A stretch of DNA of 64,000 bases, taken from contig NZ_LT721901.1 of NCBI RefSeq assembly GCF_900157375.1, positions 1,717,297 through 1,781,296 of the forward strand. The letters run 5' to 3'. Below the pieces are notes generated by a model. The model was not told the DNA's origin. It was given only the letters and a program-made list of their open reading frames with translations, and made no database searches. This DNA is from Mycobacterium rhizamassiliense (lineage in GTDB: Bacteria > Actinomycetota > Actinomycetes > Mycobacteriales > Mycobacteriaceae). Position numbers and translations under genes: made by a program. Shown in pieces: positions 12,248-20,915 of the stretch. Numbering within the stretch: the stretch's first letter is position 1; every line of letters begins with the position of its first letter.

Positions 12248-13015
12248 GTGTCTGCTCGAATCACACCGCTGCGGCTCGAAGCCTTCGAGCAGCTTCCCAA
12301 GCATGCGCGCCGGTGCGTCTTTTGGGAGGTCGACCCCGCGACCCTGGGCCACGACCATCTTGCCGACCCGGAATTCGAAAAAGAAGCCTGGCTGTCGATG
12401 GTGATGCTGGAGTGGGGTTCGTGCGGGCAACTCGCGACGACGGTTCCCGACGAGCGCAGTAGTGCCGAGCCGTCCTGCCTGGGGTATGTGCTTTACGCGC
12501 CGCCCGGGGCGGTGCCGCGAGCCAGCCGCTTTCCCACCGCGCCGGTGTCGCCGGACGCCGTGCTGCTGACGTCGATGGGTATCGAACTCGGGCACGCCGC
12601 CGACGACCTGCCGCACAGTCTGCTCGCCCGGGTGATCGAAGAGTTGGTCCGCCGCGGAGTCCGGGCGCTCGAGGCGTTCGGCCGGACGCCTGAGGCATCG
12701 GAACTACACGACCCGCAGTTGGTGGAACCCGGTGTGCGGCCGGTGCTCGAGGCGCTCGGCGATTGCTCGGTTGACCGCTGCATCATCGACGCGGAGTTCC
12801 TGCAGGACGTGGGATTCGTTGTGGTGGCACCACATCCGTATTTCCCCCGGCTGCGGCTCGAGCTGGACAAGGGCCTGGGCTGGAAGGCCGAAGTGGAGGC
12901 CGCGCTGGAGCGCCTGCTGGCCAACGCGCAACTGGAGCAGCCGGTCGGCGCGGGGTCTGCTACGGCGAATGCGTTGCAGGCCAACCGGACCGGGCTGACC
13001 AACCGGACCGGCTAG
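12248..13015 (+). CDS. Conserved mycobacterial protein (Rv3916c-like, GNAT-like)
   Basis: 255-residue cytoplasmic protein with no signal or membrane segment. The order of segments (ITPLRLEAFEQLPKHARRCVFWEVDP, GYVLYAPPG, VLLTSMGI, LARVIEELVRRGVRALEAFG) resembles a GNAT acetyltransferase fold, but I cannot see a clear acetyl-CoA P-loop. Position after parB matches Rv3916c. Starts at GTG 12248. The function is unknown. Its stop overlaps the convergent cwlM stop by 4 bp. The 273-bp gap after parB suggests its own promoter. Confidence 0.85.
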   Translation: MSARITPLRLEAFEQLPKHARRCVFWEVDPATLGHDHLADPEFEKEAWLSMVMLEWGSCGQLATTVPDERSSAEPSCLGYVLYAPPGAVPRASRFPTAPVSPDAVLLTSMGIELGHAADDLPHSLLARVIEELVRRGVRALEAFGRTPEASELHDPQLVEPGVRPVLEALGDCSVDRCIIDAEFLQDVGFVVVAPHPYFPRLRLELDKGLGWKAEVEAALERLLANAQLEQPVGAGSATANALQANRTGLTNRTG

Positions 13016-14232
13016 GAGCCGCCGAGCCCGGTCGCCCGCTCCACCGACAGTTCGTGGGCGAGCAATTCGGCGAACGTGAAGGTACCGGTGGGCCGGTCGT
13101 TCTTGCCCAACAGGTAGAGCCGCTTGACCGCGGCGAGGATGCCTTCCGCGATGAAGTCGCGGGTCTGGGTCGAGACCAGCATCGAGCGATCATGCGGATT
13201 GGTGATGTAGCCGATGTCGACCTGAACGGTCGGCATCCGCGTGAGCCGCAGCAGATCCCACGTCCGTCCATGGGTCCGGCAGTCCCGTAACCCGGTGCGC
13301 GCGACCACTTCTCGCTGGATGAAGTCGGCGAGGTTACGGCCGATCGTTGACACCGAGCCGTGTGAGTTCCCGAAGTGGAACGACGCCACGCCGTTGGCCG
13401 ACGGGCTGGCCTGCGCCGCGCAGCGCAGGCTGATCATCAGGTCCGCGCCGACGTTGTTGGCCGTCGCGGCGCGTTCGGCGTCCGACGGGCTGCGGTTCGT
13501 CGGACGGGACAGGAAGGTCTCCATCCCGATGGCCGTCATCCGGCCCTCGAGCCGGCTTGCCAAGTCCCACAACACGTCCGCCTCGCTGATCGGGCCGCCG
13601 GGACCCTGCGCGATCAGGCCGTGGTCGGGGCCGCCGCGGCCCGGATCGATGATGATCCGCTTGCCCGACAGCCGCGGGCCAGACCGGCGCACCAGTTCCT
13701 CTTCGCGAATGGCGTGCGGCGAGCCGCCGGTGACCCGCGAGCTCAGAAAGTACAAGGAGCGCAACGTGTCCGGGCCGCAGATGCCATCTGCGGCGAGCCC
13801 GTACTCGCGCTGATACGACATCAACGCATTGTGAGTCTGAAGGCCGAAGTGGCCGTCGACCAGCCCCGTGTAGAAACCGAGGTCCTGGAGGCGGGCCTGC
13901 AGGGTGGCGACGTCGTCGCCGTACAGCGGGGCACCGAATTGGTGGAAAAGCGTGCGGGCGCCCAGCCGGTAGGACGCCTCTTTGAGGGCCCGGTAGGTGG
14001 CCTCGCCGACAATGCCGTCCACCAGCAGCCCGCGGTGCTGTTGGAAGGCGCGCACCGCCTGGTCGAGCTCGGTGTCGAACACTTCGAGGGCAACATGGCG
14101 GCCGGTGGTGAGGTCTTCGTCGGCACTTTCCAGCAACCCCAGCGCAGCAAGGGCAGCCCGGATCTCGGTCACAGCAGCGCTGCGGTCACCACAGCGCAGC
14201 GCGTCGCCATTTTCGCGGCGCGGACTCGACAT
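13012..14232 (-). CDS. cwlM: CwlM, peptidoglycan-synthesis regulator (inactive amidase homolog)
   Basis: 406-residue protein. Two peptidoglycan-binding repeats (about residues 15-80 and 100-160) precede an amidase_3 domain (about 190-380). In M. tuberculosis, phosphorylated CwlM stimulates MurA rather than cutting cell wall. The sequence supports loss of catalysis: the first zinc histidine (usual DPGHGG) is Arg199 in DPGRGG, and the second (usual SLHAN) is Arg270 in SLRC. The start at 14232 (MSSPRREN) is preceded by GGAGGG and matches the M. tuberculosis protein length. No signal peptide is seen, consistent with a cytoplasmic regulator. Confidence 0.95.
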   Translation of the reverse strand: MSSPRRENGDALRCGDRSAAVTEIRAALAALGLLESADEDLTTGRHVALEVFDTELDQAVRAFQQHRGLLVDGIVGEATYRALKEASYRLGARTLFHQFGAPLYGDDVATLQARLQDLGFYTGLVDGHFGLQTHNALMSYQREYGLAADGICGPDTLRSLYFLSSRVTGGSPHAIREEELVRRSGPRLSGKRIIIDPGRGGPDHGLIAQGPGGPISEADVLWDLASRLEGRMTAIGMETFLSRPTNRSPSDAERAATANNVGADLMISLRCAAQASPSANGVASFHFGNSHGSVSTIGRNLADFIQREVVARTGLRDCRTHGRTWDLLRLTRMPTVQVDIGYITNPHDRSMLVSTQTRDFIAEGILAAVKRLYLLGKNDRPTGTFTFAELLAHELSVERATGLGGS

Positions 14233-14361
14233 ACCAAGGGCCCTCCGGGACAACTAACAGCCTGACAACTGCGTTGCAGCTAACGGGTATTGTCGCAGAT
14301 CCTTCTCAATTTCGGGAAAACCGCAGGCTAAGCGGCGGGGCCGCGTCGAGGCGGATCGCGA

Positions 14362-14715
14362 TCAATCGAGGTTGGGAACCGCCTCGGACAGCTCGCGCAA
14401 CAAGGCCGCTTTGCCCTTTGCGCCGACGATCCGTTTCACCGGCTGGCCGTCCTTGAACAGGATCATCGTGGGGATCGACACCACCTGGAAGTCACGCGCC
14501 GTCTCCGGGTTGGCGTCCACGTCCAGCTTGGCGACGGTGAGGTGCTCGCCACGCTCGGACGCGATCTCCTCGAGGACCGGCGCCACCATCTTGCATGGCC
14601 CGCACCAGGTGGCCCAAAAGTCAACCAGCACAGGCTTATCGCTGGACAACACATCCGCAGAAAACGATGCGTCGGAGACTTCTACTGTGCCCCCGGCCTT
14701 TTCGTTGTCGCTCAT
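14362..14715 (-). CDS. trxA: Thioredoxin
   Basis: 117-residue thioredoxin with the redox motif WCGPCK and the cis-proline loop [11 protein letters not shown]; it corresponds to TrxC (Rv3914) of M. tuberculosis. It reduces protein disulfides and is recharged by the adjacent thioredoxin reductase. The start overlaps the trxB stop by 4 bp, so the pair forms one unit, probably driven by the SigH-type promoter upstream of trxB. Confidence 0.97.
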   Translation of the reverse strand: MSDNEKAGGTVEVSDASFSADVLSSDKPVLVDFWATWCGPCKMVAPVLEEIASERGEHLTVAKLDVDANPETARDFQVVSIPTMILFKDGQPVKRIVGAKGKAALLRELSEAVPNLD

Positions 14716-15722
14716 CGTTTGGCTCCAATCAAATCGGTATTTCCAGCGCTTGTTTGGCCGTCGGACGCTTCGGACTCTTCGTGTTCGGCCAACCAGCGCT
14801 CGGCGTCGATGGCCGCCGAGCAGCCGCTGCCGGCGGCGGTGACCGCCTGCCGGTAGGTGTGGTCCACCAGGTCGCCGGCGGCGAAGACGCCGTCCACCGT
14901 GGTAGCGGTGGTGCGGCCCTGGACCAGCACGTAGCCTTCCGGGTCGAGGTCGACGATGTCGCGCACCAGCGCCGAGCGCGGGTCGTGCCCGATCGCGACG
15001 AAGACACCCGTCACCGGCAGAGTGGATTCTTCGCCAGTTACGGTGTCGCGCAACCGCAATCCGGTCACGCTGGTGTCGCCATCGACCGCCTCCACCGCCG
15101 CGTTGGTGACGAATTTGATCTTGTCGTTGTTCAGCGCGCGGTCGAGCATGATCTTCGACGCCCGGAACTCCTCGCGGCGGTGCACCAAGGTGACGCTGCG
15201 GGCGAACCGGGTCAAGAACGTGGCCTCTTCCATCGCGGAGTCGCCGCCGCCGATCACGGCGATGTCCTGGTCCTTGAAGAAGAATCCGTCACAGGTGGCA
15301 CACGAGCTCACGCCGCGCCCCAGCAACTCCTGCTCGCCGGGAACGTTGAGGTATCGGGCCGCGGCGCCCATCGCCAAGATGACGGCGTGGGCCCGGTAGG
15401 TCTCTCCCTCGGCGGTCACGACGGACTTGATCGGCCCGTCCAGCGACACCGACTCGATGTCCTCCATCCGGAGGTCGGCGCCGAAGCGCAACGCCTGCTC
15501 GCGCATCTGGTCCATCAGCTCCGGGCCGGTGATGCCGTCGCGGAACCCGGGGTAGTTCTCGACCTCGGTCGTGGTCATCAACGCGCCACCGAAGGAGGTG
15601 CCCTCGAAAACCAGGGGAGCCAGTTGCGCGCGGGCGGTGTAGAGCGCCGCGGTGTATCCGGCCGGACCAGAACCAATAACGATCACGTTGTGGACTGTCT
15701 CGTCAGCAGCAGCGGCGGTCAT
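14712..15722 (-). CDS. trxB: Thioredoxin reductase
   Basis: 336-residue NADPH-dependent flavoenzyme that reduces thioredoxin. It has the FAD motif [20 protein letters not shown], the redox-active CATCDG, the NADPH motif [12 protein letters not shown], and the C-terminal FAD loop [24 protein letters not shown] chose ATG 15722 ([12 protein letters not shown]); a longer frame from 15806 covers the promoter. It lies directly downstream of the frameshifted anti-sigma gene. Confidence 0.97.
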   Translation of the reverse strand: MTAAAADETVHNVIVIGSGPAGYTAALYTARAQLAPLVFEGTSFGGALMTTTEVENYPGFRDGITGPELMDQMREQALRFGADLRMEDIESVSLDGPIKSVVTAEGETYRAHAVILAMGAAARYLNVPGEQELLGRGVSSCATCDGFFFKDQDIAVIGGGDSAMEEATFLTRFARSVTLVHRREEFRASKIMLDRALNNDKIKFVTNAAVEAVDGDTSVTGLRLRDTVTGEESTLPVTGVFVAIGHDPRSALVRDIVDLDPEGYVLVQGRTTATTVDGVFAAGDLVDHTYRQAVTAAGSGCSAAIDAERWLAEHEESEASDGQTSAGNTDLIGAKR

Positions 15723-15758
15723 ACCAGCCTTTCCGGTACAGATATCTTCAACTTTTCG

Positions 15759-15784
15759 AACGCCAGCGTAGGCGTGGGTGTTCC
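15759..15784 (-). promoter_or_regulatory. SigH-type promoter for trxB-trxA
   Basis: Read on the minus strand: GGAACA (15784-15779), a 16-nt spacer, then CGTT (15762-15759). This matches the mycobacterial SigH/SigE consensus (GGAAY...CGTT), and SigH control of trxB is established in M. tuberculosis. The -10 lies about 37 nt upstream of the trxB ATG. The elements are seen directly; use by SigH is inferred. Confidence 0.75.
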
Positions 15785-15807
15785 CGCGCGTCGCACGTGG
15801 CACCACC

Positions 15808-16588
15808 CTAAGCGCGGGGAATCTGGGTGTCGGCCAACAGCCCGGTATCGGCCGCGCTGCAATTCAGCGCCACCGCGAACACCGCCAGGGTGTTGGGGGC
15901 GTCGGCGGGCAGCACCAGCACAATCCCGGGGCGGGCGTTGATCTCGACGGGGCGCCCGCCCAGCACCGGGGTCGACGCCGGGTAGCCGAGGCCACTCAGA
16001 CACGACGCCCGCCGGGCCGGGTCGCTGAGCGGGCCGTAGTCGGCGGGGTGGTTCAGCAGGTCGCGCAGCTCGGCCGCGGACAGCGGGATCGCCATCGGCG
16101 GCGTCGACACGGTGATGTGCTCGGCGGTGGGGCCGGTGCTGGGGGTGGGCGCGGGCGCCCGCAGCAGGGCGACCGTGCCGAACGGGGGTGGGCGCGGGCG
16201 CCCGCAGCAGGGCGACCGTGCCGAACGCGATCGCAGCCAGCGCGGCGGCCACCCCCGCGATGCCCGCGACGAGCTTGGCGGGACGGGCGTTCGGCCGCGC
16301 CGAATGGGTCGAGCCTGGCCGTTGCGGGGCGGCCGACTGCAGCGTCGCGGTGATGCGGGCGCTGACCTCGGCGGGTACCTCGGGGGCCGACGCGGTGTCC
16401 GCGCCCGCGGCGGCGACGTCGCGGCGCACCCGATTCAGGGCGCGCAGCATCCCCTCGGCGCGCGGATCCGCGCGGATCTGCCCGCGCACCCGGGCGGCGT
16501 CCTCGTCGTCGAGCAGACCCGCCTGCAGATCGGCGAGGAGCTCGACCGTCAGCGGCGGGTCCGTCGCTGGTTTCTCGACTTCACCCAT
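15808..16588 (-). pseudogene. rsmA: Anti-sigma-M factor RsmA homolog (Rv3912-like), frameshifted
   Basis: In M. tuberculosis this gene encodes a 254-residue membrane anti-sigma factor for SigM. Here residues 1-105 form the cytoplasmic sigma-binding part and residues 106-128 a membrane helix (LVAGIAGVAAALAAIAFGTVALL). After APAPTP the frame shifts because a 43-bp segment is tandemly duplicated (16141-16226). Removing one copy restores a 245-residue protein ending [10 protein letters not shown] at 15808, with the conserved ASCLSGLGYPASTPVLG. As it stands, the first frame runs on in a wrong Arg/Pro-rich frame to 15719. The sigma-binding domain and helix would survive; the outside domain would be lost. 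A true strain mutation and a sequencing or assembly error are both possible. Confidence 0.88.
16141..16226. repeat. 43-bp perfect tandem duplication
   Basis: Two identical adjacent 43-nt copies, 16141-16183 and 16184-16226, each starting GGGGGTGGGCGCGGGCGCCC and ending in GTGCCGAAC. Because 43 is not a multiple of 3, it shifts the frame of the anti-sigma gene. The unit contains the palindromic run GGGCGCGGGCGCCC, which could promote slippage. Confidence 0.97.
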
Positions 16589-16644
16589 CCGCCCCAGTGT
16601 CCGTCATGGATAGGCCGATGGTCACGCGCAACCCGCGCGGTGGG

Positions 16645-17226
16645 CTAGCGCTGGCCGGCTGGACGGTCCGGGGCGGTGTACAGGTCGAGGTGACCGAGCA
16701 GCTGGGCCAGGCGCACCCGGGCCCGCGCGCAGCGACTCTTGACGGTGCCTTCGGCGATGCCGAGCAGCCGGGCGGTGTCGGCGATCGAGTAGCCCTGCAT
16801 GTCGACGGCCACCACCGCGGCGCGCTGCTCGACGGGGAGGCGCATCAGCGCGTGCTGGACGCCGATCGCAGTGTCGACCTGCGCGGTCCGATCGGCCACC
16901 GGGTAGACGTCTTCGAGGGGAGTGGTCCGGTGGGCCTTGGCGCGGCGCAGCCGGTCCAGGCAGGCGTTGACGACGATGCGGTGCAGCCAACTGCCGACCG
17001 CGGCGTCGTAGCGGAAGGATCCGGCGCCGCGGTGCGCCGAGAGCATCGCGTCCTGCAGGGCGTCCTCGGCGTCCTCGGGGCTGCGGGTGGTCAGCCGCGC
17101 CAGTCGGTGCAGATGGCGTTGGTGACGTCCGAACAGCTCGGCGAAGGCGTAGCGATCGCCGGCGACATGGGCGGCCAACAGCTCGGCATCACTGCGCTCG
17201 CACTGGATCCTTGCCCCCAACCCCAC
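16645..17226 (-). CDS. sigM: ECF RNA polymerase sigma factor SigM
   Basis: 193-residue ECF sigma factor. Region 2 (residues about 12-85) contains DAEDALQDAMLSAHRGAGSFRYD and SWLHRIVVNACLDRLRR. Region 4 (about 115-175) contains MRLPVEQRAAVVAVDMQGYSIADTARLLGIAEGTVKSRCARAR. In M. tuberculosis SigM controls late-stage genes including some esx genes. I chose GTG 17226; the M. tuberculosis N-terminus is longer and upstream codons in frame cannot be excluded. It is upstream of its anti-sigma gene and downstream of murJ, all on one strand. Confidence 0.94.
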   Translation of the reverse strand: MGLGARIQCERSDAELLAAHVAGDRYAFAELFGRHQRHLHRLARLTTRSPEDAEDALQDAMLSAHRGAGSFRYDAAVGSWLHRIVVNACLDRLRRAKAHRTTPLEDVYPVADRTAQVDTAIGVQHALMRLPVEQRAAVVAVDMQGYSIADTARLLGIAEGTVKSRCARARVRLAQLLGHLDLYTAPDRPAGQR

Positions 17227-17288
17227 GGCCGGACAGTAACCAATCGGTTGGGGTGCGGCACTTCACCTGAGGCGGCCGCCTGTGAGTG

Positions 17289-20200
17289 TCAGGACGAGGC
17301 CTGAACCGTGATCTCCGAGAGGCTGGCCTGGCTCTTGCCGTTGGTGCTTCCCAGCACGGTGATCCACACCAGCAGGTTCGATGTCGGCGAGCCGGCCCGC
17401 ACCGGGATGACGTTGTGGCCGGGCTTCAGCGCGAACGCCGGGGCGAGCAGGGTGGTGTCCTCCAGCTTCGCCGGCGTCGGCGTGGAGGCCGAGCGGATCT
17501 CCACCTTCGTCCCGGTGCCGGCGATGTCGATGCCGACCTGGCCCACCACTGTCGGGTTCGGCAGCTGCAGCATCAACCCTTCGCCCTGCTTGAACGACGG
17601 GAAGGGGACGGGGTCGGTGTAGATCTCGGTCGACCATGCGGTGCTGGGGTCGCCGTCGATGGCCTGCCCGGCCTGGCCCGGGTTGTCGGGATCGCCGTCG
17701 GGGGAGAAGACGGTCGCCCTGGTGGGCTTGACCTTACTGCCGGCCGGCGCGGACGTCGTCGACGACGCGGTCGACGAGCTCGGCCCGTTCAGCCCCAGCT
17801 CGTCTTTGTTCAGGCCGCCGACGTTGCCGAATATCTTGCTGACGATCGAGGCCAGCACCACCAGCGCGACCACGATGATGACGACGGCCGCGCCGACGCC
17901 GATCAGCAGTCCGCGACGGCGGCGCACCGAATCCGCGTACTCGCGACCGGCGGGGGCGGGGCTGGGTTCCGCCGTCGAATCGTCGATGGGGCCGAGCACC
18001 TCGGTGCGGTCGGCCACCGCCGTCGCCTGCTGCAGCAGGTTCAAAAGCGTTGACGCACTGCGGATTCCGCCGTCCTCCTGGACGGCCCGCACGGCGACAG
18101 CGGAGATCTGGAAGGGGATGTCGCGGTCGATGACGGTGGGCTCGACGGGAAGGCCGCTGCCGTCGCGGTCGGCCGCCGCGAGCCCGCTGCGCACGCCGAA
18201 CTCGGGCAGCGGCCACCGGTTGACCAGCAGCGCGTACAGCGAAGCGCCGATGCCCCGGATGTCGTCCTCGGGGTTCGCGTCCGGCATGGTCGCCGGGTAC
18301 GCCAGCACGACATCACCCTCGATGCTGACGCGCACGCGGCTGGGGTGGTCGATCGAGAGGGCGACACCGGCGCGGTGGGCCGCGTCGGCGGCCGCGGCCA
18401 GCGATTGCATCGCCCGCACGGCGCCGACGGGCGACGGCGCGGTATCGGCGACCTCCTGCAGCGAGCCGCCGCGGATCCACTCCGCGACGACCAGGCCGCC
18501 GGAACCGGTGTGGACGACGTCGAGCACCCGGGCGATACCCGGCTTGTCGATCCGGCTGAGCCGCAGCGTGCGCGACAGGATCTCCTGCAGGACCTCCTCG
18601 GGCAGGGTGCCGTCCGGATCGACGAAGGTCAGCGCGACCTGCCGGTCCAGGGCGGTGTCGAGCGCCTGCCAGAACTGCAGGGGAGGCGCGCCGCCGTGGA
18701 AGACCAGCAGGCGGTACCGGCCCCCGGCGATCCGCGCGCCGGGAACCAGGGGGGAGTCGTCCGAGGCCGCCGACGGATCCGCACCACGCTCGCGGGGTGC
18801 GTCGAACGCGCCGCGGACGGGCTCGGCCGGGAGGCCGCCGTTGCGCTGGTCGGACGGCGGCGGCGAGCCGGCCGGGATGTCGGGCTGGAAGTCGTCGGCG
18901 GAGGGGCGCGGCGATGGCGAACCGGAACCCGAGCCAGCGCCGGGGCTGGAGGCCGGGCTTTCGGTTGGGCGGTCGGTCACCTCCGGTCCTTTCGCTAGCT
19001 GGGCGTTGGATGCCCGCTCCGGAGGCCTGCGCCGGATCGGCTCCTGGACCGCATTGACCCCCGGCGGGGACGAATTCCTGTGCTCAGGGTACGTGACGGG
19101 ACGGCGCTGAGACGATCCGTCCGGCACAACTGCCGCGCGGGCGGGGGGCTGGCCTTTGGGACTGGGACGGCTGCGGCGGGTGATCCGGTGCCTGACCGCG
19201 GCGAGCGCGGCCTGCGCCTCGGGCACCCGCGCCCGGACCATGACCGTCACCATGATCGGCGCCATGATGATGGCCAGCACGAACAGCCGTAGCAGCGAGC
19301 CGGCGGGGCCGCCGCGGGCGGTCAATTCGTCGAGGAACAGCAGCCGGTCGGCCACCAGCGCGACCAGGCCGGCGAGCATCGAGGCCACCAGGGTGACCAG
19401 GATCGTGCGCACCTCGCCGACGCCGACCAGGTGACCGCCGGCGGGCAGCAGGGCGCGGCGCAGCAGCAGGTAGCCGACGATCGCCCCGGCCACGAAGCCG
19501 AGCCCGTTGGCCAACCCGAGGAACCCGGCCACCAGCTTGGGGTCGTCGGTGACGTGCGGGGCCAGCACCGAGCCGACGATCTTGACGGCGGTGATGACGA
19601 GGATGATCACGATCGGCGTCCACGGGTGCTCGCGCGCATAGAACACCCGCAGCTGTAGCAGCACCAGCCCGTAGGGGATCAACGTGAACGCCGACAAGGC
19701 AATCGCGGCGCCCAGGTACCCGGCGTCGACCCCGCCGAAGTGGCCGTAGGCGAACAGCGCGCTCCCGATCGCCGGACCGCCGACGGTCATGAACGCCACG
19801 ATCGGGATCAGCGTGATCAGCGTCAGTCGCGTCGCCAGCGACAGGTCACCCAGCACGCCCGGGGTGTCGTCGGCAGCGGCATTGCGGCTCAGCCGCGGCA
19901 TCACCACGGTCAGCACCGTGACGCCGATCATGCCGAACGGCAGCATCAACACCAGCCAGGTGTAGTTGTAGATCGCGGGGCCCGAAGCCGCTGCGGTGCT
20001 GGCGATTTGGTTGCCGACCACCAGACCGAGCTGGCTGATCAACACGTAGAGCACCATCGCGGCGGCCATCGTGCCGAAGCGCCGCAGGCGCTCGTCGATG
20101 CCCCACAACGGGCGCAGGCTGATGCGCTCGCGCTTCAACGCGACCAGCAGCACCGCGGTCTGCGCGAACACGCCGGCGGTGGTGCCGATGCCGAGCACCA

Positions 20201-20915
20201 GCAGTTTGGTGTTGCCCATCTGCACCGGGTCGACGGATAGCTGGCCGGGCACCGCCAGGTACACCGCGAGGGTGGCAAGCGCGACCAGGTTGTTGACGAC
20301 CGGTGCCCACGCCGTGGGCCCAAACACGTTGCGGGTGTTCAGGATTGCCATGAACACCGACGTCAGGCCGTAGGCCAGCACCTGCGGCAGCAGCAGATAG
20401 GCGAACGCGACGGTGAGCGGCTCGTTGACCTGCGGGGCGCGGCCGAGCATCAGCCGCACCAGCAGCGGCGCGGCCACCACGGACAGCGCCGTCGCAATCA
20501 GTAGCAGGGCCGTGGTCACGGTGACCAGGCGCCGTACGAAGGCCGCGCCGCCGTCGGGGTCGCTCTGCTCGGCGCGGGCCAGCACCGGCACGAAGATCGC
20601 GGTGAACGTCGCCTCCAGCACCAGCGCGGCGACCAGGTTCGGCAGCTGGTTGGCCACCGAGAAGGCGCTGGACAGCGCGGCACCCAAAATCGCGGCGAGC
20701 AGCACGATCCGGGCGAATCCCGTCAGGCGGCTGACCAGCGTCGCGAACGCCATCGCCCACGACCGCGAGACCACCGCGGCGTCGGACAGCTCCGCACGCC
20801 GGCGGGCCAGCTCCGGCACCGGCGGCAGCGGACCGGTCGGCGGCCCGGGGCGGCGTGCCGGCGGCAACGGGCACTGCGGCGGTTGGGGATGGGGTGGCCG
20901 GTGGCCGGATTTCAT
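17289..20915 (-). CDS. murJ: MurJ-family lipid II flippase fused to pseudokinase (Rv3910-like)
   Basis: 1208-residue fusion. The N-terminal MurJ domain (about residues 40-560, 14 predicted helices) flips lipid II; SRLTGFARIVLLAAILG and NQLPNLVAALVLEATFTAIFVPVLA are family hallmarks. A proline-rich linker follows, then a pseudokinase (about 700-960; ALTFVDPDG, RLSRIDKPGIARVLDVVH, EWIRGGSLQEVAD) lacking a normal catalytic HRD/DFG. A further helix (LLIGVGAAVVIIVVALVVLASIV) leads to a C-terminal discoidin-like domain outside the membrane. In M. tuberculosis the pseudokinase is a PknB target that recruits FhaA. The start ATG 20915 overlaps the upstream gene's stop by 4 bp. A much longer open frame reaching 22703 is an artefact. 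Confidence 0.95.
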   Translation of the reverse strand: MKSGHRPPHPQPPQCPLPPARRPGPPTGPLPPVPELARRRAELSDAAVVSRSWAMAFATLVSRLTGFARIVLLAAILGAALSSAFSVANQLPNLVAALVLEATFTAIFVPVLARAEQSDPDGGAAFVRRLVTVTTALLLIATALSVVAAPLLVRLMLGRAPQVNEPLTVAFAYLLLPQVLAYGLTSVFMAILNTRNVFGPTAWAPVVNNLVALATLAVYLAVPGQLSVDPVQMGNTKLLVLGIGTTAGVFAQTAVLLVALKRERISLRPLWGIDERLRRFGTMAAAMVLYVLISQLGLVVGNQIASTAAASGPAIYNYTWLVLMLPFGMIGVTVLTVVMPRLSRNAAADDTPGVLGDLSLATRLTLITLIPIVAFMTVGGPAIGSALFAYGHFGGVDAGYLGAAIALSAFTLIPYGLVLLQLRVFYAREHPWTPIVIILVITAVKIVGSVLAPHVTDDPKLVAGFLGLANGLGFVAGAIVGYLLLRRALLPAGGHLVGVGEVRTILVTLVASMLAGLVALVADRLLFLDELTARGGPAGSLLRLFVLAIIMAPIMVTVMVRARVPEAQAALAAVRHRITRRSRPSPKGQPPARAAVVPDGSSQRRPVTYPEHRNSSPPGVNAVQEPIRRRPPERASNAQLAKGPEVTDRPTESPASSPGAGSGSGSPSPRPSADDFQPDIPAGSPPPSDQRNGGLPAEPVRGAFDAPRERGADPSAASDDSPLVPGARIAGGRYRLLVFHGGAPPLQFWQALDTALDRQVALTFVDPDGTLPEEVLQEILSRTLRLSRIDKPGIARVLDVVHTGSGGLVVAEWIRGGSLQEVADTAPSPVGAVRAMQSLAAAADAAHRAGVALSIDHPSRVRVSIEGDVVLAYPATMPDANPEDDIRGIGASLYALLVNRWPLPEFGVRSGLAAADRDGSGLPVEPTVIDRDIPFQISAVAVRAVQEDGGIRSASTLLNLLQQATAVADRTEVLGPIDDSTAEPSPAPAGREYADSVRRRRGLLIGVGAAVVIIVVALVVLASIVSKIFGNVGGLNKDELGLNGPSSSTASSTTSAPAGSKVKPTRATVFSPDGDPDNPGQAGQAIDGDPSTAWSTEIYTDPVPFPSFKQGEGLMLQLPNPTVVGQVGIDIAGTGTKVEIRSASTPTPAKLEDTTLLAPAFALKPGHNVIPVRAGSPTSNLLVWITVLGSTNGKSQASLSEITVQASS

